A DNA stretch of 64,000 nucleotides from Pedococcus badiiscoriae. Lineage in GTDB: Bacteria; Actinomycetota; Actinomycetes; Actinomycetales; Dermatophilaceae. Each line of letters opens with the position of its first letter. Positions within the stretch are counted from its first letter, which is position 1. The stretch spans positions 1,426,001 through 1,490,000 of the forward strand of contig NZ_JACCAB010000001.1 of NCBI RefSeq assembly GCF_013408925.1, in the 5' to 3' direction. Positions 55,329 through 64,000 of the stretch are shown here, one piece after another. Below the pieces are notes generated by a model, which saw only the letters and a list, made by a program, of their open reading frames with translations, was not told the DNA's origin and made no database searches. The position numbers and the translations under genes are program-made.

Positions 55329-56831
55329 TCAGCGGGACTGCTGCTTGATCCGGTTCGTGAGCTCGGTGACCTGGTTGTAGATCGCCCGGCGCTCGGCCAT
55401 CAGCTGACGGATCTTCTTGTCCGCGTGCATGACCGTCGTGTGGTCGCGTCCACCGAACTGCTGGCCGATCTTGGGCAGCGAGAGGTCGGTCAGCTCGCGG
55501 CAGAGGTACATCGCGATCTGGCGGGCGGTCACCAGGACGCGCGAGCGCGAGGTGCCGCAGAGGTCCTCGATGGTCAGGCCGAAGTAGGCGGCGGTCTGGG
55601 CCATGATCGTCGCGCTGGTGATCTGGGAGCCCTGCTCGTTGGGGATGAGGTCCTTGAGCACGATCTCGGCCAGGCCCATGTCGACGCTCTGCCGGTTCAG
55701 GCTGGCGAAGGCGGTGACCCGGATCAGGGCGCCCTCGAGCTCGCGGATGTTCGTCGAGATCCGGCTCGCGATGAACTCGAGCACCTCGTCGGGCGCACTC
55801 ATGCGCTCCTGGATGGCCTTCTTGCGCAGGATCGCGATGCGGGTCTCGAGGTCGGGCGGCTGGACGTCGGTGAGCAGGCCCCACTCGAACCGGCTGCGCA
55901 TCCGCTCCTCGAAGCCGGACAGCAGCTTGGGCGGGAGGTCACTGGTGATGACGACCTGCTTGTTGGCGTTGTGCAGGGTGTTGAACGTGTGGAAGAACTC
56001 CTCCTGCGTCTGCACCTTGCCCTGCAGGAACTGGATGTCGTCGATGAGCAGCACGTCGACGTCGCGGTAGCGGCGCTGGAACCCGGCCGCCTTGTCGTCG
56101 CGGATGCTGTTGATGAAGTCGTTGGTGAACTCCTCGGAGTTCACGTAGCGCACCTTGACGTGCGGGTAGAGGTTGCGGGCGTAGTGCCCGATCGCGTGCA
56201 GCAGGTGCGTCTTGCCGAGCCCGGACTCCCCGTAGACGAACAGCGGGTTGTACGCCTTGGCCGGCGCCTCGGCCACGGCCACCGCGGCCGCATGGGCGAA
56301 CCGGTTGCTCGCACCGATGACGAACGTGTCGAAGGTGTACTTGGGGTTGAGCCTGGTCGCCGACTCGTCGGTGATGCTCGGGACCTCGTCGCGGGGGCGG
56401 CGCTGCGGCTCGGCGGCCGGGGTGAGCGGGTAGACGTTGTCGACCGGGGCATGGTGGGCGGGCTGGCCGTGCTGCGGCGGGAGCTGGTGACCGAGCTCGT
56501 GCTGGGCCGCGCCCAGCTGCTGGTCGCCGACGAACCCCGTCGTGTCCTCACCGTGGTGGGACTCGTCGAGGGACGTGTCGACCGTGACGGCGAGCTGGAC
56601 CGGCTCGCCGAGCTGGGAGGACAGCGCCTGGGTGACGGCGTCGCGGACCCGCTGCTCGACGACGTCCTTGGTGTAGTCGTTGGGCACCTTGACCAGGGCG
56701 GTCCCGTCGAGCAGGCCGGCGAGGCGGGCCAGGGTGAGGAACGCGCGCTCCCGGGCGGGGAGGCCGTCGGCATCGAGGGTGGCGATGGTGTTCTGCCAGA
56801 TCTGTGTGAAGTCCAGATCTGTCTCACTCAC
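55329..56831 (-). CDS. dnaA: Chromosomal replication initiator protein
   Basis: 500 residues from GTG ([13 protein letters not shown]). Domain I is 1-90, followed by a His/Gln-rich linker. AAA+ Walker A is [15 protein letters not shown]; Walker B is LLIDDIQFL. Domain IV has the signature [15 protein letters not shown]. It initiates replication by binding the boxes beside it. Two DnaA boxes upstream suggest autoregulation. Confidence 0.97.
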   Translation of the reverse strand: MSETDLDFTQIWQNTIATLDADGLPARERAFLTLARLAGLLDGTALVKVPNDYTKDVVEQRVRDAVTQALSSQLGEPVQLAVTVDTSLDESHHGEDTTGFVGDQQLGAAQHELGHQLPPQHGQPAHHAPVDNVYPLTPAAEPQRRPRDEVPSITDESATRLNPKYTFDTFVIGASNRFAHAAAVAVAEAPAKAYNPLFVYGESGLGKTHLLHAIGHYARNLYPHVKVRYVNSEEFTNDFINSIRDDKAAGFQRRYRDVDVLLIDDIQFLQGKVQTQEEFFHTFNTLHNANKQVVITSDLPPKLLSGFEERMRSRFEWGLLTDVQPPDLETRIAILRKKAIQERMSAPDEVLEFIASRISTNIRELEGALIRVTAFASLNRQSVDMGLAEIVLKDLIPNEQGSQITSATIMAQTAAYFGLTIEDLCGTSRSRVLVTARQIAMYLCRELTDLSLPKIGQQFGGRDHTTVMHADKKIRQLMAERRAIYNQVTELTNRIKQQSR

Positions 56832-57319
56832 CGGTCCCACATCCCCTTCCGACTGTCTGGCTGCTGCGTGACGCAAGGGCCGTCGTGCCTGGTCCGCCGT
56901 GCCCGACCATCACTGTGCCTTATCCACATAGTTATCCACAACCTGTGGGCAAGGGATGGGACGAGGAGGGACGCTAACAACCGCGGGCTGGCCGGGCAAG
57001 CGAAACGGCGGAAATTGGGTGCCCCCCTGCGGAAAATGAGCCTACCTCCACGGCGTGTCTGGGGGAAATGCGCCAAAGTGGGTGCTATTGACGTTTCACG
57101 ACCCCCTCGTATGCCGCGTGGCCGGCGCTGGTTTGACCCTGCCGTGGGCGCTCGCGTACCTTGGAACCGGCCTGTCGGCCGTTTTCGCATGCCCGTGACG
57201 CCCTCGATCGCCGGTGCCAACCACCGAAGATCGGCTTTGCGGGTCTCCGATTGCGGCCGACCCCCAGCCGCCCATGCACTCAGCAGGCCACCCGGGCCTG
57301 ACCAGTAACGGAGATCCTC
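56832..57319. other. dnaA-rpmH divergent intergenic region
   Basis: 488 bp with promoters for dnaA (minus) and rpmH (plus). A DnaA box pair lies near 56920-56940. Otherwise no gene; long frames on both strands lack support. Confidence 0.75.
56920..56940 (+). promoter_or_regulatory. Pair of perfect DnaA boxes upstream of dnaA
   Basis: TTATCCACA occurs twice, at 56920-56928 and 56932-56940, 12 bases apart. Their place about 90 bp upstream of the dnaA start suits DnaA autorepression and may extend the origin. Confidence 0.9.
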
Positions 57320-57457
57320 GTGAGCAAGCGTACTTTCCAGCCGAACAACCGTCGTCGGGCCAAGACCCACGGCTTCCGCCTGCGCATGCGCACCCGCGCC
57401 GGTCGCGCCATCCTGTCGGCCCGCCGCGCCAAGGGCCGCACCGAGCTCTCCGCCTGA
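57320..57457 (+). CDS. rpmH: 50S ribosomal protein L34
   Basis: 45 residues beginning [20 protein letters not shown] and ending in TELSA. All features of L34 are present. Start GTG, ribosome site GGAG 6 bases upstream. First gene of the rpmH-rnpA-yidD-yidC-jag-rsmG-parA-parB run. Confidence 0.98.
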   Translation: MSKRTFQPNNRRRAKTHGFRLRMRTRAGRAILSARRAKGRTELSA

Positions 57458-57467
57458 GGCCGACCCC

Positions 57468-57836
57468 GTGCTGCCCGCGGGGCACCGGCTCCGTGCGAGT
57501 TCGGACTTCGCGGCGACCTTTCGGGGGCCCAGGGGAGCTCGAGCTGGCTCCACGCTGATCGTGGTTCACGCCAACCAGGCCGACGCGCGTGCGGGACAAC
57601 CGCCGCGGGTCGGTTTTGTTGTCTCCAAAGCCGTGGGTGGAGCGGTCGTCCGGAACCGGACCAAGCGTCGCCTGCGCGCGCTGATGGCTGCTCGGGTGGG
57701 CTCCCTGCCCCTGGGGGTCGACCTCGTGGTCCGGGCGAATCCTTTTGCAGCACAGGCGAATTCGTCGTCACTCGGCCTCGAGCTGGACGGTCTCCTCGCA
57801 CGGGTGACCGCACGACTCGGCGGAGTACGGGCATGA
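57468..57836 (+). CDS. rnpA: Ribonuclease P protein component
   Basis: 122 residues with the RNR motif [26 protein letters not shown] and N-terminal [12 protein letters not shown]. It assists RNase P RNA in tRNA 5' maturation. GTG start 10 bases after rpmH; the 3' end overlaps yidD by 4 bases. Confidence 0.96.
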   Translation: MLPAGHRLRASSDFAATFRGPRGARAGSTLIVVHANQADARAGQPPRVGFVVSKAVGGAVVRNRTKRRLRALMAARVGSLPLGVDLVVRANPFAAQANSSSLGLELDGLLARVTARLGGVRA

Positions 57837-58084
57837 GCGTGCTCACGAAGGTCGTCGCCGCGCCCCTGATCGGGCTGCTGGTGTTCTACCAGCGCTTCAT
57901 CTCCCCCATGACTCCCCCCAGCTGCCGGTACTACCCCTCCTGCTCGGCCTACGCGCTCACCGCGATCAGGCGCTTCGGGCCGGTCAAGGGAACCTGGCTG
58001 GCCGCCAAGCGGTTGGCTAGGTGCCACCCCTGGGCCGCGGGTGGGGTCGACCACGTTCCAGCACGACCAGCTCACGCCGCCTAG
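57833..58084 (+). CDS. yidD: Membrane protein insertion efficiency factor YidD
   Basis: 83 residues, with [34 protein letters not shown], the YidD signature with its conserved cysteines, and [11 protein letters not shown]. Small, amphipathic, aids YidC insertion. Confidence 0.95.
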   Translation: MSVLTKVVAAPLIGLLVFYQRFISPMTPPSCRYYPSCSAYALTAIRRFGPVKGTWLAAKRLARCHPWAAGGVDHVPARPAHAA

Positions 58085-58185
58085 CGGCGGGCACCAGACC
58101 TGCCGGCCGCGCGGCATACCCGTCGCACGGCCGGAACCACCGGTGAACCGTCACCTCGACGGCCCACCACCAGATTGAGGACGAC

Positions 58186-59208
58186 ATGAGCTTCAGTGAC
58201 CTGATCTACCCGTTCGAGTGGATCGTGTCGTGGATCCTGTGGGGTTGGCACTCCCTGTTCACGACCCTCGGCATCCCGTCCGACTCGGGCGTCGCGTGGA
58301 CGTTGTCCATCGTCGGCCTCGTGGTGGTGATGCGGGCCGCGATGATCCCGCTGTTCGTCAAGCAGATCCACGCCTCGCGACGGATGCAGCTCATCCAGCC
58401 CGAGATGCAGAAGATCCAGGCGAAGTACAAGGACAAGAAGGACCCGGACTCCCGTCAGGCGATGACGCAGGAGACCATGGACCTGTACAAGCGGACCGGG
58501 ACCAACCCGTTCAGCTCGTGCCTGCCCATCCTGCTGCAGTCCCCCTTCTTCTTCGGGCTGTTCCGCGTGCTCAACGGGCTCAAGAACATCTCCAACGGCA
58601 CGATCGCCCCCATCGGCCCGATCACCCGCAAGCTCGCGGGCGAGGCCGAGACGTCGACGTTCTTCGGTGCCCAGCTGTCCGACAAGTTCATCGGCGCCAA
58701 CAGCATCACCGTGCAGATCGTCACGATCCTGCTCATCGTGCTCATGTCCGCCAGCACCTTCACCACCCAGCGCCAGCTGATGATGAAGAACATGCCGGCC
58801 TCGGCGCTGGACAACCCGTTCGCCAAGCAGCAGAAGATGCTGCTCTACCTGATGCCGTTGTTCTTCGCCATCTCCGGCGTGAACTTCCCCATCGGTGTGC
58901 TGCTCTACTGGCTCACCACCAACGTCTGGTCCATGTGCCAGCAGTTCTACGTGATCCGCAAGATGCCCGCACCGGGGTCGCTGGCCGAGAAGGCCATGCA
59001 GGAGCGGCGTCGCAAGAAGGGCAAGCCGGTCGAGGAGTTCACCGTCAAGGGCCTGGACAAGGCGGAGGACACCGAGGCGCCCAAGCCGAGCGGCCAGCGG
59101 GTGCAGCCCACGCGGAACAAGAAGAAGAAGGGCGCTGCGGTGGGTTCGGCCAAGAAGCCGACCACCGGCGGTGCCACCACCGACCCCAAGCCCCAGACCG
59201 ACAACTGA
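58186..59208 (+). CDS. yidC: Membrane protein insertase YidC (Oxa1 family)
   Basis: 340 residues. Five TM helices, with the conserved Arg in VMRAAMIPLFVKQ, a cytosolic loop LIQPEMQKIQAKYKDKKDPD, and NPFSSCLPILLQSPFFFGLF. The Lys/Gly-rich tail is ribosome-binding-like. The 100-bp gap before it holds GGCATAC and no gene. Confidence 0.96.
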   Translation: MSFSDLIYPFEWIVSWILWGWHSLFTTLGIPSDSGVAWTLSIVGLVVVMRAAMIPLFVKQIHASRRMQLIQPEMQKIQAKYKDKKDPDSRQAMTQETMDLYKRTGTNPFSSCLPILLQSPFFFGLFRVLNGLKNISNGTIAPIGPITRKLAGEAETSTFFGAQLSDKFIGANSITVQIVTILLIVLMSASTFTTQRQLMMKNMPASALDNPFAKQQKMLLYLMPLFFAISGVNFPIGVLLYWLTTNVWSMCQQFYVIRKMPAPGSLAEKAMQERRRKKGKPVEEFTVKGLDKAEDTEAPKPSGQRVQPTRNKKKKGAAVGSAKKPTTGGATTDPKPQTDN

Positions 59209-59219
59209 GAGTGACCACC

Positions 59220-59906
59220 ATGACCGAGCAGAACAACACCGTGGTGGACGACACCCAGACCGACCCCAACCAGACCAACCCCAGCCAGACCACCGAAGCC
59301 CAGACCGGTGAGACGGTGCCGGCGCTCGACGCCCCCGCCCCCGACGCTCCGGCGACCGCTGAGCCCGCGGGAGACGACGACGACACGGTTGACGACACGG
59401 TTGACGAGGCGGGCGAGGCCCGCCGTCGCCCGACGAAGGTGGCCGACCTCGAGCGCGAGGGCGAGGTCGCGGCTGACTTCCTGGAGACCCTGCTCGACAT
59501 CGCGGACCTCGACGGTGACATCGACGTCGATGTGGACGGCGATCGTGCCGCGGTATCCATCGTCGACTCCGACGAGGGCCGCGTGCCGCGTCGGCTGGTC
59601 GGCCAGGACGGCAAGGTCCTGGACGCGCTGCAGGAGCTGACTCGCCTCGCCGTGCAGTCGGCCACTGGTGAGCGCAGCCGTCTGATGCTCGACGTCGCCG
59701 GCCACCGGGCCGAGCGTCGGGCATCCCTGGTCGAGGTGGCCCACGCGGTCATCGAGCAGGTCAAGGCATCGGGCGAGAAGGCCGAGCTGGAGCCCATGAC
59801 GGCCTTCGAGCGCAAGGTCGTGCACGACGAGGTGCTCGCTGCCGGCCTCACATCCGAGTCTGACGGTGTCGAGCCCCGGCGCTTTGTCGTGGTGCTGCCG
59901 GCATGA
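59220..59906 (+). CDS. jag: Jag/KhpB-type RNA-binding protein (R3H domain)
   Basis: 228 residues. An acidic Gln/Thr/Asp-rich N-terminal half (1-70) precedes the KH-type domain, with RLVGQDGKVLDALQELTRLAVQ, and the R3H domain near FERKVVHDEVLAAGL. It follows yidC by 11 bases; a GTG 9 bases upstream is an alternative start. Confidence 0.93.
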   Translation: MTEQNNTVVDDTQTDPNQTNPSQTTEAQTGETVPALDAPAPDAPATAEPAGDDDDTVDDTVDEAGEARRRPTKVADLEREGEVAADFLETLLDIADLDGDIDVDVDGDRAAVSIVDSDEGRVPRRLVGQDGKVLDALQELTRLAVQSATGERSRLMLDVAGHRAERRASLVEVAHAVIEQVKASGEKAELEPMTAFERKVVHDEVLAAGLTSESDGVEPRRFVVVLPA

Positions 59907-59924
59907 CCACGGTCGACACCTGCG

Positions 59925-59940
59925 TGTTTCACGTGAAACA
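59925..59940. promoter_or_regulatory. parS site, perfect
   Basis: TGTTTCACGTGAAACA, the full 16-bp palindrome. It lies in the 40-bp gap between jag and rsmG, ending 6 bases before the rsmG ATG, so ParB binding could affect rsmG expression. Confidence 0.95.
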
Positions 59941-59946
59941 GGACGC

Positions 59947-60717
59947 ATGACGTCGCACGAACGCACTGACGACGGGCGCGGGACCGGTGAGACCGGGACC
60001 GCGCCCGTCGCGTCGTCCGAGGGTGCTCCCCCCGCCGCCCTTCCGGCTCCCACCGCGCCGGCTGCCGCCGCGGTCGTCTTCGGACCCCATGTGGCCCTGG
60101 CCGAGCGATTCGCTGCGATCTTGGCTGACACCGGGGTGTCGCACGGGCTGATCGGTCCGAGGGAGGTGCCGATCCTGTGGGACCGGCACATCCTGAACTG
60201 TGCCGTGGCGCACGAGGCCTTCCCTGAGGGTGCAAGCGTCGTCGACGTGGGTTCAGGCGCGGGACTGCCCGGCCTGGCCCTGGCCATCGTGCGACCCGAC
60301 CTTCACCTCCACCTCGTGGAGCCGATGTTGCGTCGGACCACCTGGCTCTCGACCACCATCGCCGAGCTCGGGCTCGAGAACTGCACCGTCCACCGCGGGC
60401 GGGCCGAGGAGTTCGCCGGGACGCTGACGGCGCCGTATGCCACGGCACGGGCGGTCGCCCGGATCGACAAGCTCGCTCGGTGGACGTTCCCGCTACTCGC
60501 CGACGGCGGCACGCTCGTCGCCCTCAAGGGGGAGTCCGCCCCGGCCGAGCTGGCAGCTGAGGAGAAGGTGCTGCGCAGGTTGGGGATGGTCGAGGCGAGG
60601 GTCGTGACCTATGGCGCGGGGTTGCTGCCTGTGGCGACGACCACGCTCCAGGTCACCCTGGGCGCCCGTCCGGCTCCCCGGCGCGCCTCCGCCCGTCGTT
60701 CCGGGAAGCGCTCCTGA
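59947..60717 (+). CDS. rsmG: 16S rRNA (guanine527-N7)-methyltransferase
   Basis: 256 residues. A low-complexity Ala/Pro N-terminal extension (1-45) precedes the methyltransferase domain: LWDRHILNCAV, SVVDVGSGAGLPGLALAI (SAM site) and VARIDKLARW. It methylates 16S rRNA G527. Start ATG just after parS. Confidence 0.96.
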   Translation: MTSHERTDDGRGTGETGTAPVASSEGAPPAALPAPTAPAAAAVVFGPHVALAERFAAILADTGVSHGLIGPREVPILWDRHILNCAVAHEAFPEGASVVDVGSGAGLPGLALAIVRPDLHLHLVEPMLRRTTWLSTTIAELGLENCTVHRGRAEEFAGTLTAPYATARAVARIDKLARWTFPLLADGGTLVALKGESAPAELAAEEKVLRRLGMVEARVVTYGAGLLPVATTTLQVTLGARPAPRRASARRSGKRS

Positions 60718-60805
60718 TGGACTCGTGCGTCCGGCGCCGCCTCCCGCGTTGTGACCCTCGCGCGATCTAGGGTTGGATGATGTCCATGGCCAACGAGGTA
60801 AGTGC

Positions 60806-62125
60806 GTGAGCACAGCAACACTCCAACTGACCAAGGGACTCGGATGGCCGCGGCGGCCAGACCGCCCCAGCACCCCTCTCGGCTGGCCCCTCGATGGCCG
60901 GCAGCCGAAGGTCGAGGCGGTTTCACGTGAAACGGCCTCGATCCCCGTCCGCGAGACCGAGCGGGACGAGCACTCCACGAACGGCACGAATCTGACGGCA
61001 GGGGATGACTCGGTGACCGGAATCGGCGCAGGGGACGGCAGCGCCGTCACCGTTTCACGTGAAACGGATGGTCTCGACGAGGCTGAGGTCGGGACCACGC
61101 CGGCCGGCAGCTCCAGAGTCGACTCGGCGGCGGCCGAGGAGGCCTTGGCTGCTGTCGTTTCACGTGAAACGGAGGAGCGCGAGGAGCTGGCTTCCTCTCT
61201 CCCCGTCGCTGACCGGGACACGCCTCTGGCTCAGGCGGTCGCGGAGGATGCGCGCAAGCGGATCGCCCTGACCGGGCGGGTCTTCCCGAAGCCGACGGCC
61301 ACCCGCGTCCTCACGGTGGCCAACCAGAAGGGAGGGGTCGGCAAGACGACCACGACGGTGAACGTGGCCGCCGCGCTGGCGCAGGCCGGGCTCACCGTGT
61401 TGGTCATCGACATCGACCCCCAGGGCAATGCGAGCACTGCCCTCGGAATCGACCACCACGCCGAGGTGCCGAGCATCTACGACGTCCTCGTGGATGGCAC
61501 GCCGATGGCCGACGTTGTCCAGGAGTGTCCGGATATCGCCGGGTTGTGGTGTGCTCCCGCCACGATCGACCTCGCCGGTGCCGAGATCGAGCTGGTCTCG
61601 CTGGTGGCCCGCGAGACGCGCCTGCAGAAGGCGATCGCGACCTACCTGCGTGAGGCCACCGAGAATGACGGCCCGGCGCCCGACTACGTCCTGATCGACT
61701 GCCCGCCGAGCCTCGGCCTGCTCACCGTGAATGCCTTCGTCGCGGCGCAGGAGGTCTTCATCCCGATCCAGTGCGAGTACTACGCGCTCGAGGGCCTGTC
61801 GCAGCTCCTCAAGAACATCGAGCTGATCCGCAACCACCTGAACCCGTCGCTGCACGTGTCGACCATCCTGCTGACGATGTATGACGGTCGGACCCGGCTC
61901 TCGGCGCAGGTCGCCGAAGAGGTCCGCAACCACTTCCCCGCGCAGGTCCTGCGCAACACCGTGCCTCGTTCCGTGCGCATCTCCGAGGCGCCGAGCCATG
62001 GCCAGACCGTGATGACCTACGACCCCAACTCCAGTGGCGCCCTGTCCTACCTCGGGGCCGCTGCCGAGCTTGCCGACCGCGGCGCCGCCACCGCCGACCA
62101 CTCGACCGCGTCCACCCAGAACTGA
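60806..62125 (+). CDS. parA: Chromosome-partitioning ATPase ParA with long N-terminal extension
   Basis: 439 residues from GTG ([11 protein letters not shown]), with GAGG upstream. The core, from about 165, starts [21 protein letters not shown] (deviant Walker A 175-184). Signature motifs [10 protein letters not shown] and [11 protein letters not shown] follow. The first 160 residues are disordered and have three VSRET pentapeptides (39-43, 83-87, 118-122), each encoded by a parS palindrome. Whether the extension is translated as drawn is uncertain, but the frame is open and GC3-rich throughout. Confidence 0.94.
   Translation: MSTATLQLTKGLGWPRRPDRPSTPLGWPLDGRQPKVEAVSRETASIPVRETERDEHSTNGTNLTAGDDSVTGIGAGDGSAVTVSRETDGLDEAEVGTTPAGSSRVDSAAAEEALAAVVSRETEEREELASSLPVADRDTPLAQAVAEDARKRIALTGRVFPKPTATRVLTVANQKGGVGKTTTTVNVAAALAQAGLTVLVIDIDPQGNASTALGIDHHAEVPSIYDVLVDGTPMADVVQECPDIAGLWCAPATIDLAGAEIELVSLVARETRLQKAIATYLREATENDGPAPDYVLIDCPPSLGLLTVNAFVAAQEVFIPIQCEYYALEGLSQLLKNIELIRNHLNPSLHVSTILLTMYDGRTRLSAQVAEEVRNHFPAQVLRNTVPRSVRISEAPSHGQTVMTYDPNSSGALSYLGAAAELADRGAATADHSTASTQN
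60920..60933. promoter_or_regulatory. parS site inside parA coding sequence (first)
   Basis: GTTTCACGTGAAAC, exact consensus, read in frame as Val-Ser-Arg-Glu-Thr. Confidence 0.95.
61052..61065. promoter_or_regulatory. parS site inside parA coding sequence (second)
   Basis: GTTTCACGTGAAAC, exact consensus, in the same frame as the first, 132 bases later (44 codons). Confidence 0.95.
61157..61170. promoter_or_regulatory. parS site inside parA coding sequence (third)
   Basis: GTTTCACGTGAAAC, exact consensus, in the same frame again, 105 bases after the second (35 codons). Confidence 0.95.
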
Positions 62126-62136
62126 GAGAAGACACC

Positions 62137-63294
62137 ATGAGCGAGAAGCGCCGCGCACTCGGCCGGGGCCTGGGTGCCCTCATCCCCAACGCCCCGACCT
62201 CCCCCAACGGCCGTCCCGTGGACGTCTTCTTCCCGGACCAGCGCCCCGGCGCCACTGCCACCATCGACGCTCCCGTCGACGCCCCGGAACGCCAGGCTGA
62301 CGGCTCCGCCGGCACGGAGGGCTCGAACGGTACGGCGCAATCCAACGTCACAGCGGACTCGAACGGCACGGCGGACTCGAACGGCCGGGCGAGCTCGGAT
62401 GACTCGGCGCCCTCTGCCGCGACGGACAACCCGCACGGCCTGGCGCCGGTGCCCGGGGTGTCCTACGGCGAGATCCCGGTGGAGCAGATCCGCCCGAACC
62501 CGCGTCAGCCCCGGTCGGTGTTCGACGAGGACGACATGGCCGAGCTGGTCCACTCCATCACCGAGATCGGCGTGCTCCAACCCATCGTCATCAGGCCCAT
62601 TCCCGCAGGTCAGGGGCCTGACCAGCTCGGCCACGCCCCCGATGGCGTCCTCTACGAGCTCATCATGGGAGAGCGTCGCTGGCGCGCCTCGCAGGAAGCC
62701 GGCCGCGCCACCGTGCCCGCGATCGTCAAGGAGACCGAGGACGACGACCTCCTGCGGGACGCCCTCCTGGAGAATCTGCACCGCAGCGAGCTGAACGCGC
62801 TCGAGGAGGCCGCGGCATACCAGCAGCTGCTCGAGGACTTCGGCTGCACGCACGACGAGCTGGCCGCCCGGATCGGCCGCTCGCGGCCGCAGATCTCCAA
62901 CACGCTGCGACTCCTCAAGCTGCCCCCACTGGTGGCCCGTCGGGTCGCCGCCGGCGTCCTGTCAGCCGGTCACGCGCGCGCCCTGCTGGGGCTCCCGGAC
63001 AGCGCCGCCATGGAGCGAGTGGCCCAGCGGATCGTGGCGGAGGGACTGAGCGTCCGCAATGTCGAGGAGATCGTCGCCGTGGGCGGACCGGACGACGTGG
63101 CGAAGCCGCGTCGCCCGCGGGCCGGCAACCGGCATCCGCAGCTCGACGACCTCGCGGCTCGGCTGTCCGACCGGTTCGACACGAGGGTCAACATCGCCCT
63201 GGGACAGCGCAAGGGCAAGCTGACGGTGGAGTTTGCCTCGGTCGAGGACCTCAACCGGATCGTCGACATGCTCGGCCTCGACCGCAGCAGCTGA
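62137..63294 (+). CDS. parB: Chromosome-partitioning protein ParB
   Basis: 385 residues. N-terminal ParA-binding [11 protein letters not shown], a low-complexity Ser/Asn/Gly insert (50-105), the CTPase/ParB box with [14 protein letters not shown] and [14 protein letters not shown], and the [26 protein letters not shown]. It binds parS and spreads along DNA. 11 bases after parA. Confidence 0.96.
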   Translation: MSEKRRALGRGLGALIPNAPTSPNGRPVDVFFPDQRPGATATIDAPVDAPERQADGSAGTEGSNGTAQSNVTADSNGTADSNGRASSDDSAPSAATDNPHGLAPVPGVSYGEIPVEQIRPNPRQPRSVFDEDDMAELVHSITEIGVLQPIVIRPIPAGQGPDQLGHAPDGVLYELIMGERRWRASQEAGRATVPAIVKETEDDDLLRDALLENLHRSELNALEEAAAYQQLLEDFGCTHDELAARIGRSRPQISNTLRLLKLPPLVARRVAAGVLSAGHARALLGLPDSAAMERVAQRIVAEGLSVRNVEEIVAVGGPDDVAKPRRPRAGNRHPQLDDLAARLSDRFDTRVNIALGQRKGKLTVEFASVEDLNRIVDMLGLDRSS

Positions 63295-63370
63295 CGCGGG
63301 CCGCTCGCCAGCGCACCCCGCCCTTCCGCGCGCGGAATTTCGTTGGGGGAGTAGCGGATTCGCCGCAGGA

Positions 63371-64000
63371 TCAGCCGTGGGAGGCGAGGTAGTCGCGCAG
63401 GTCCCCGAGCCGCAGGACACCGGTGGTCGCCGTGTCGTCGTCGCCGAGGTACAGCCGCTGCAGACTGACCAGCACGGCCTCGGCGAGGGTGTCCCGGAAG
63501 GCGGGGTCGGCCAGCCGTGCGGCGTCGGCGGGGTGCGACAGGTAGCCCGCCTCGATGCGCACGGCCGGCATCCGGGTCTGCTGCAGCAGGGCCCAGGAAC
63601 GGCCGTGCGAGCGGCAGTTCTCCAGGCCCGTGCGGGCCACGACCTCTCGCAGCACGAGGTCGGCGAGGTGCTCGCCGACGGCGGACCACGAGGTCTTGCG
63701 GTCGCGGCCGAAGAAGAAGGTCGCCACCCCGCTGGCCCCCGGGGCGCCGTGGGAGTCACAGTGCAGCGACAGGACCAGGTCGGCTCCGGCGTCGTTGGCC
63801 AGGGCGGCGCGCTCGTCCTCGGTGGGGCAGGTGTGCTCGGTGCGCGTGTAGAGGACCGTGACGCCGATGGCCGTCAGTCGACCCTCGATCCGGCGAGCGA
63901 GGTCCATGACGAGCTCGGACTCGACGAGTCCGTGGGCTGTCGCGCCGGTGTTGCTGCCGCCATGGCCGGGATCGAGCACGACCGTGCGGCCGGTGAGGCT
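63371..64000 (-). CDS. N-acetylmuramoyl-L-alanine amidase (Amidase_3), N-terminus outside the window
   Basis: The reading frame runs off the right edge. The visible part starts inside TVVLDPGHGGSNTGA and contains the zinc site His (DPGHGG), Glu (VESELVMDLA), His (LSLHCDSH), and the catalytic Glu in RIEAGYLSH. It resembles CwlM-type amidases located near parB in Actinobacteria; an upstream peptidoglycan-binding part is likely. Convergent with parB. Confidence 0.9.
   Translation of the reverse strand, partial: SLTGRTVVLDPGHGGSNTGATAHGLVESELVMDLARRIEGRLTAIGVTVLYTRTEHTCPTEDERAALANDAGADLVLSLHCDSHGAPGASGVATFFFGRDRKTSWSAVGEHLADLVLREVVARTGLENCRSHGRSWALLQQTRMPAVRIEAGYLSHPADAARLADPAFRDTLAEAVLVSLQRLYLGDDDTATTGVLRLGDLRDYLASHG

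Noticed and set aside
54645..55348. Several 180-350-codon frames in the dnaA-dnaN gap
   Set aside because: They run through the DnaA-box cluster on both strands without domains or ribosome sites; this is oriC.
56877..57308. Extended frames upstream of rpmH
   Set aside because: No conserved motif; the region carries the divergent promoters and DnaA boxes.

Overview
The window is a high-GC actinobacterial chromosome segment centred on the replication origin. The order parB-parA-rsmG-jag-yidC-yidD-rnpA-rpmH-(gap)-dnaA-oriC-dnaN-gnd-recF-DUF721-gyrB-gyrA-DUF3566-tRNA-Ile-DLW-39-tRNA-Ala, followed by rhomboid, cyclophilin, crgA, class E sortase, pabA and pknB, is typical of Micrococcales. The Intrasporangiaceae (Janibacter/Terrabacter/Knoellia-like) are my best guess from gene content. 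No species can be assigned from sequence reading alone.

Layout. (1) 1-14.1 kb, core: the pknB/pabA/sortase/DUF881/crgA cell-envelope block, rhomboid, cyclophilin, then a six-gene run (7.4-11.5 kb). That run resembles a methylamine-dehydrogenase light-chain maturation set (MauE, MauD-like thioredoxin, MauF-like membrane protein) ending in a Cys-rich, Tat-targeted protein with C-terminal LGFP repeats. selA and small housekeeping genes follow. (2) 14.2-16.1 kb, transition: a RelE/YefM-type toxin-antitoxin pair and a broken nuclease-like gene. (3) 16.1-41.1 kb, a genomic island of about 24.9 kb integrated into the 3' half of tRNA-Ala(TGC), bounded by a 44-bp direct repeat. It carries xis and a tyrosine integrase next to the intact tRNA, a MobF/TrwC-type relaxase-helicase but no coupling protein or mating-pore genes, an IS30 insertion, a decayed GntR regulator, and mostly defence-type genes. 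These are a type I restriction system with an embedded Fic protein and a PD-(D/E)XK protein, a reverse transcriptase with helical repeats coupled to a separate HEPN ribonuclease-like gene, an HD-domain/Hsp90-like ATPase, and a two-TM helical protein. (4) 41.1-64 kb, core: tRNAs, gyrA/gyrB, an M4 peptidase fused to an emfourin-like inhibitor domain, an alcohol dehydrogenase/thioesterase pair, recF, gnd, dnaN, oriC, dnaA, rpmH-rnpA-yidD-yidC-jag-rsmG-parA-parB and the end of an amidase gene.

How the genes work together. Replication starts at the DnaA-box-rich dnaA-dnaN gap. ParA/ParB act on nearby parS sites, one in front of rsmG and three lying inside the 5' coding part of parA. The island is best read as a mobilisable, tRNA-integrated element acting as a defence island. 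The most novel candidates are the split AbiA-like RT + HEPN operon (23.8-26.0 kb), the HD/Hsp90-like ATPase flanked by two copies of a hairpin-rich non-coding repeat (19.2-22.4 kb), and the orphan methylamine-dehydrogenase-light-chain-like/LGFP cluster in the core. The word GGCATAC is strongly over-represented over most of the window but missing from 14.1-24.5 kb, which suggests that stretch is the most recently foreign part.
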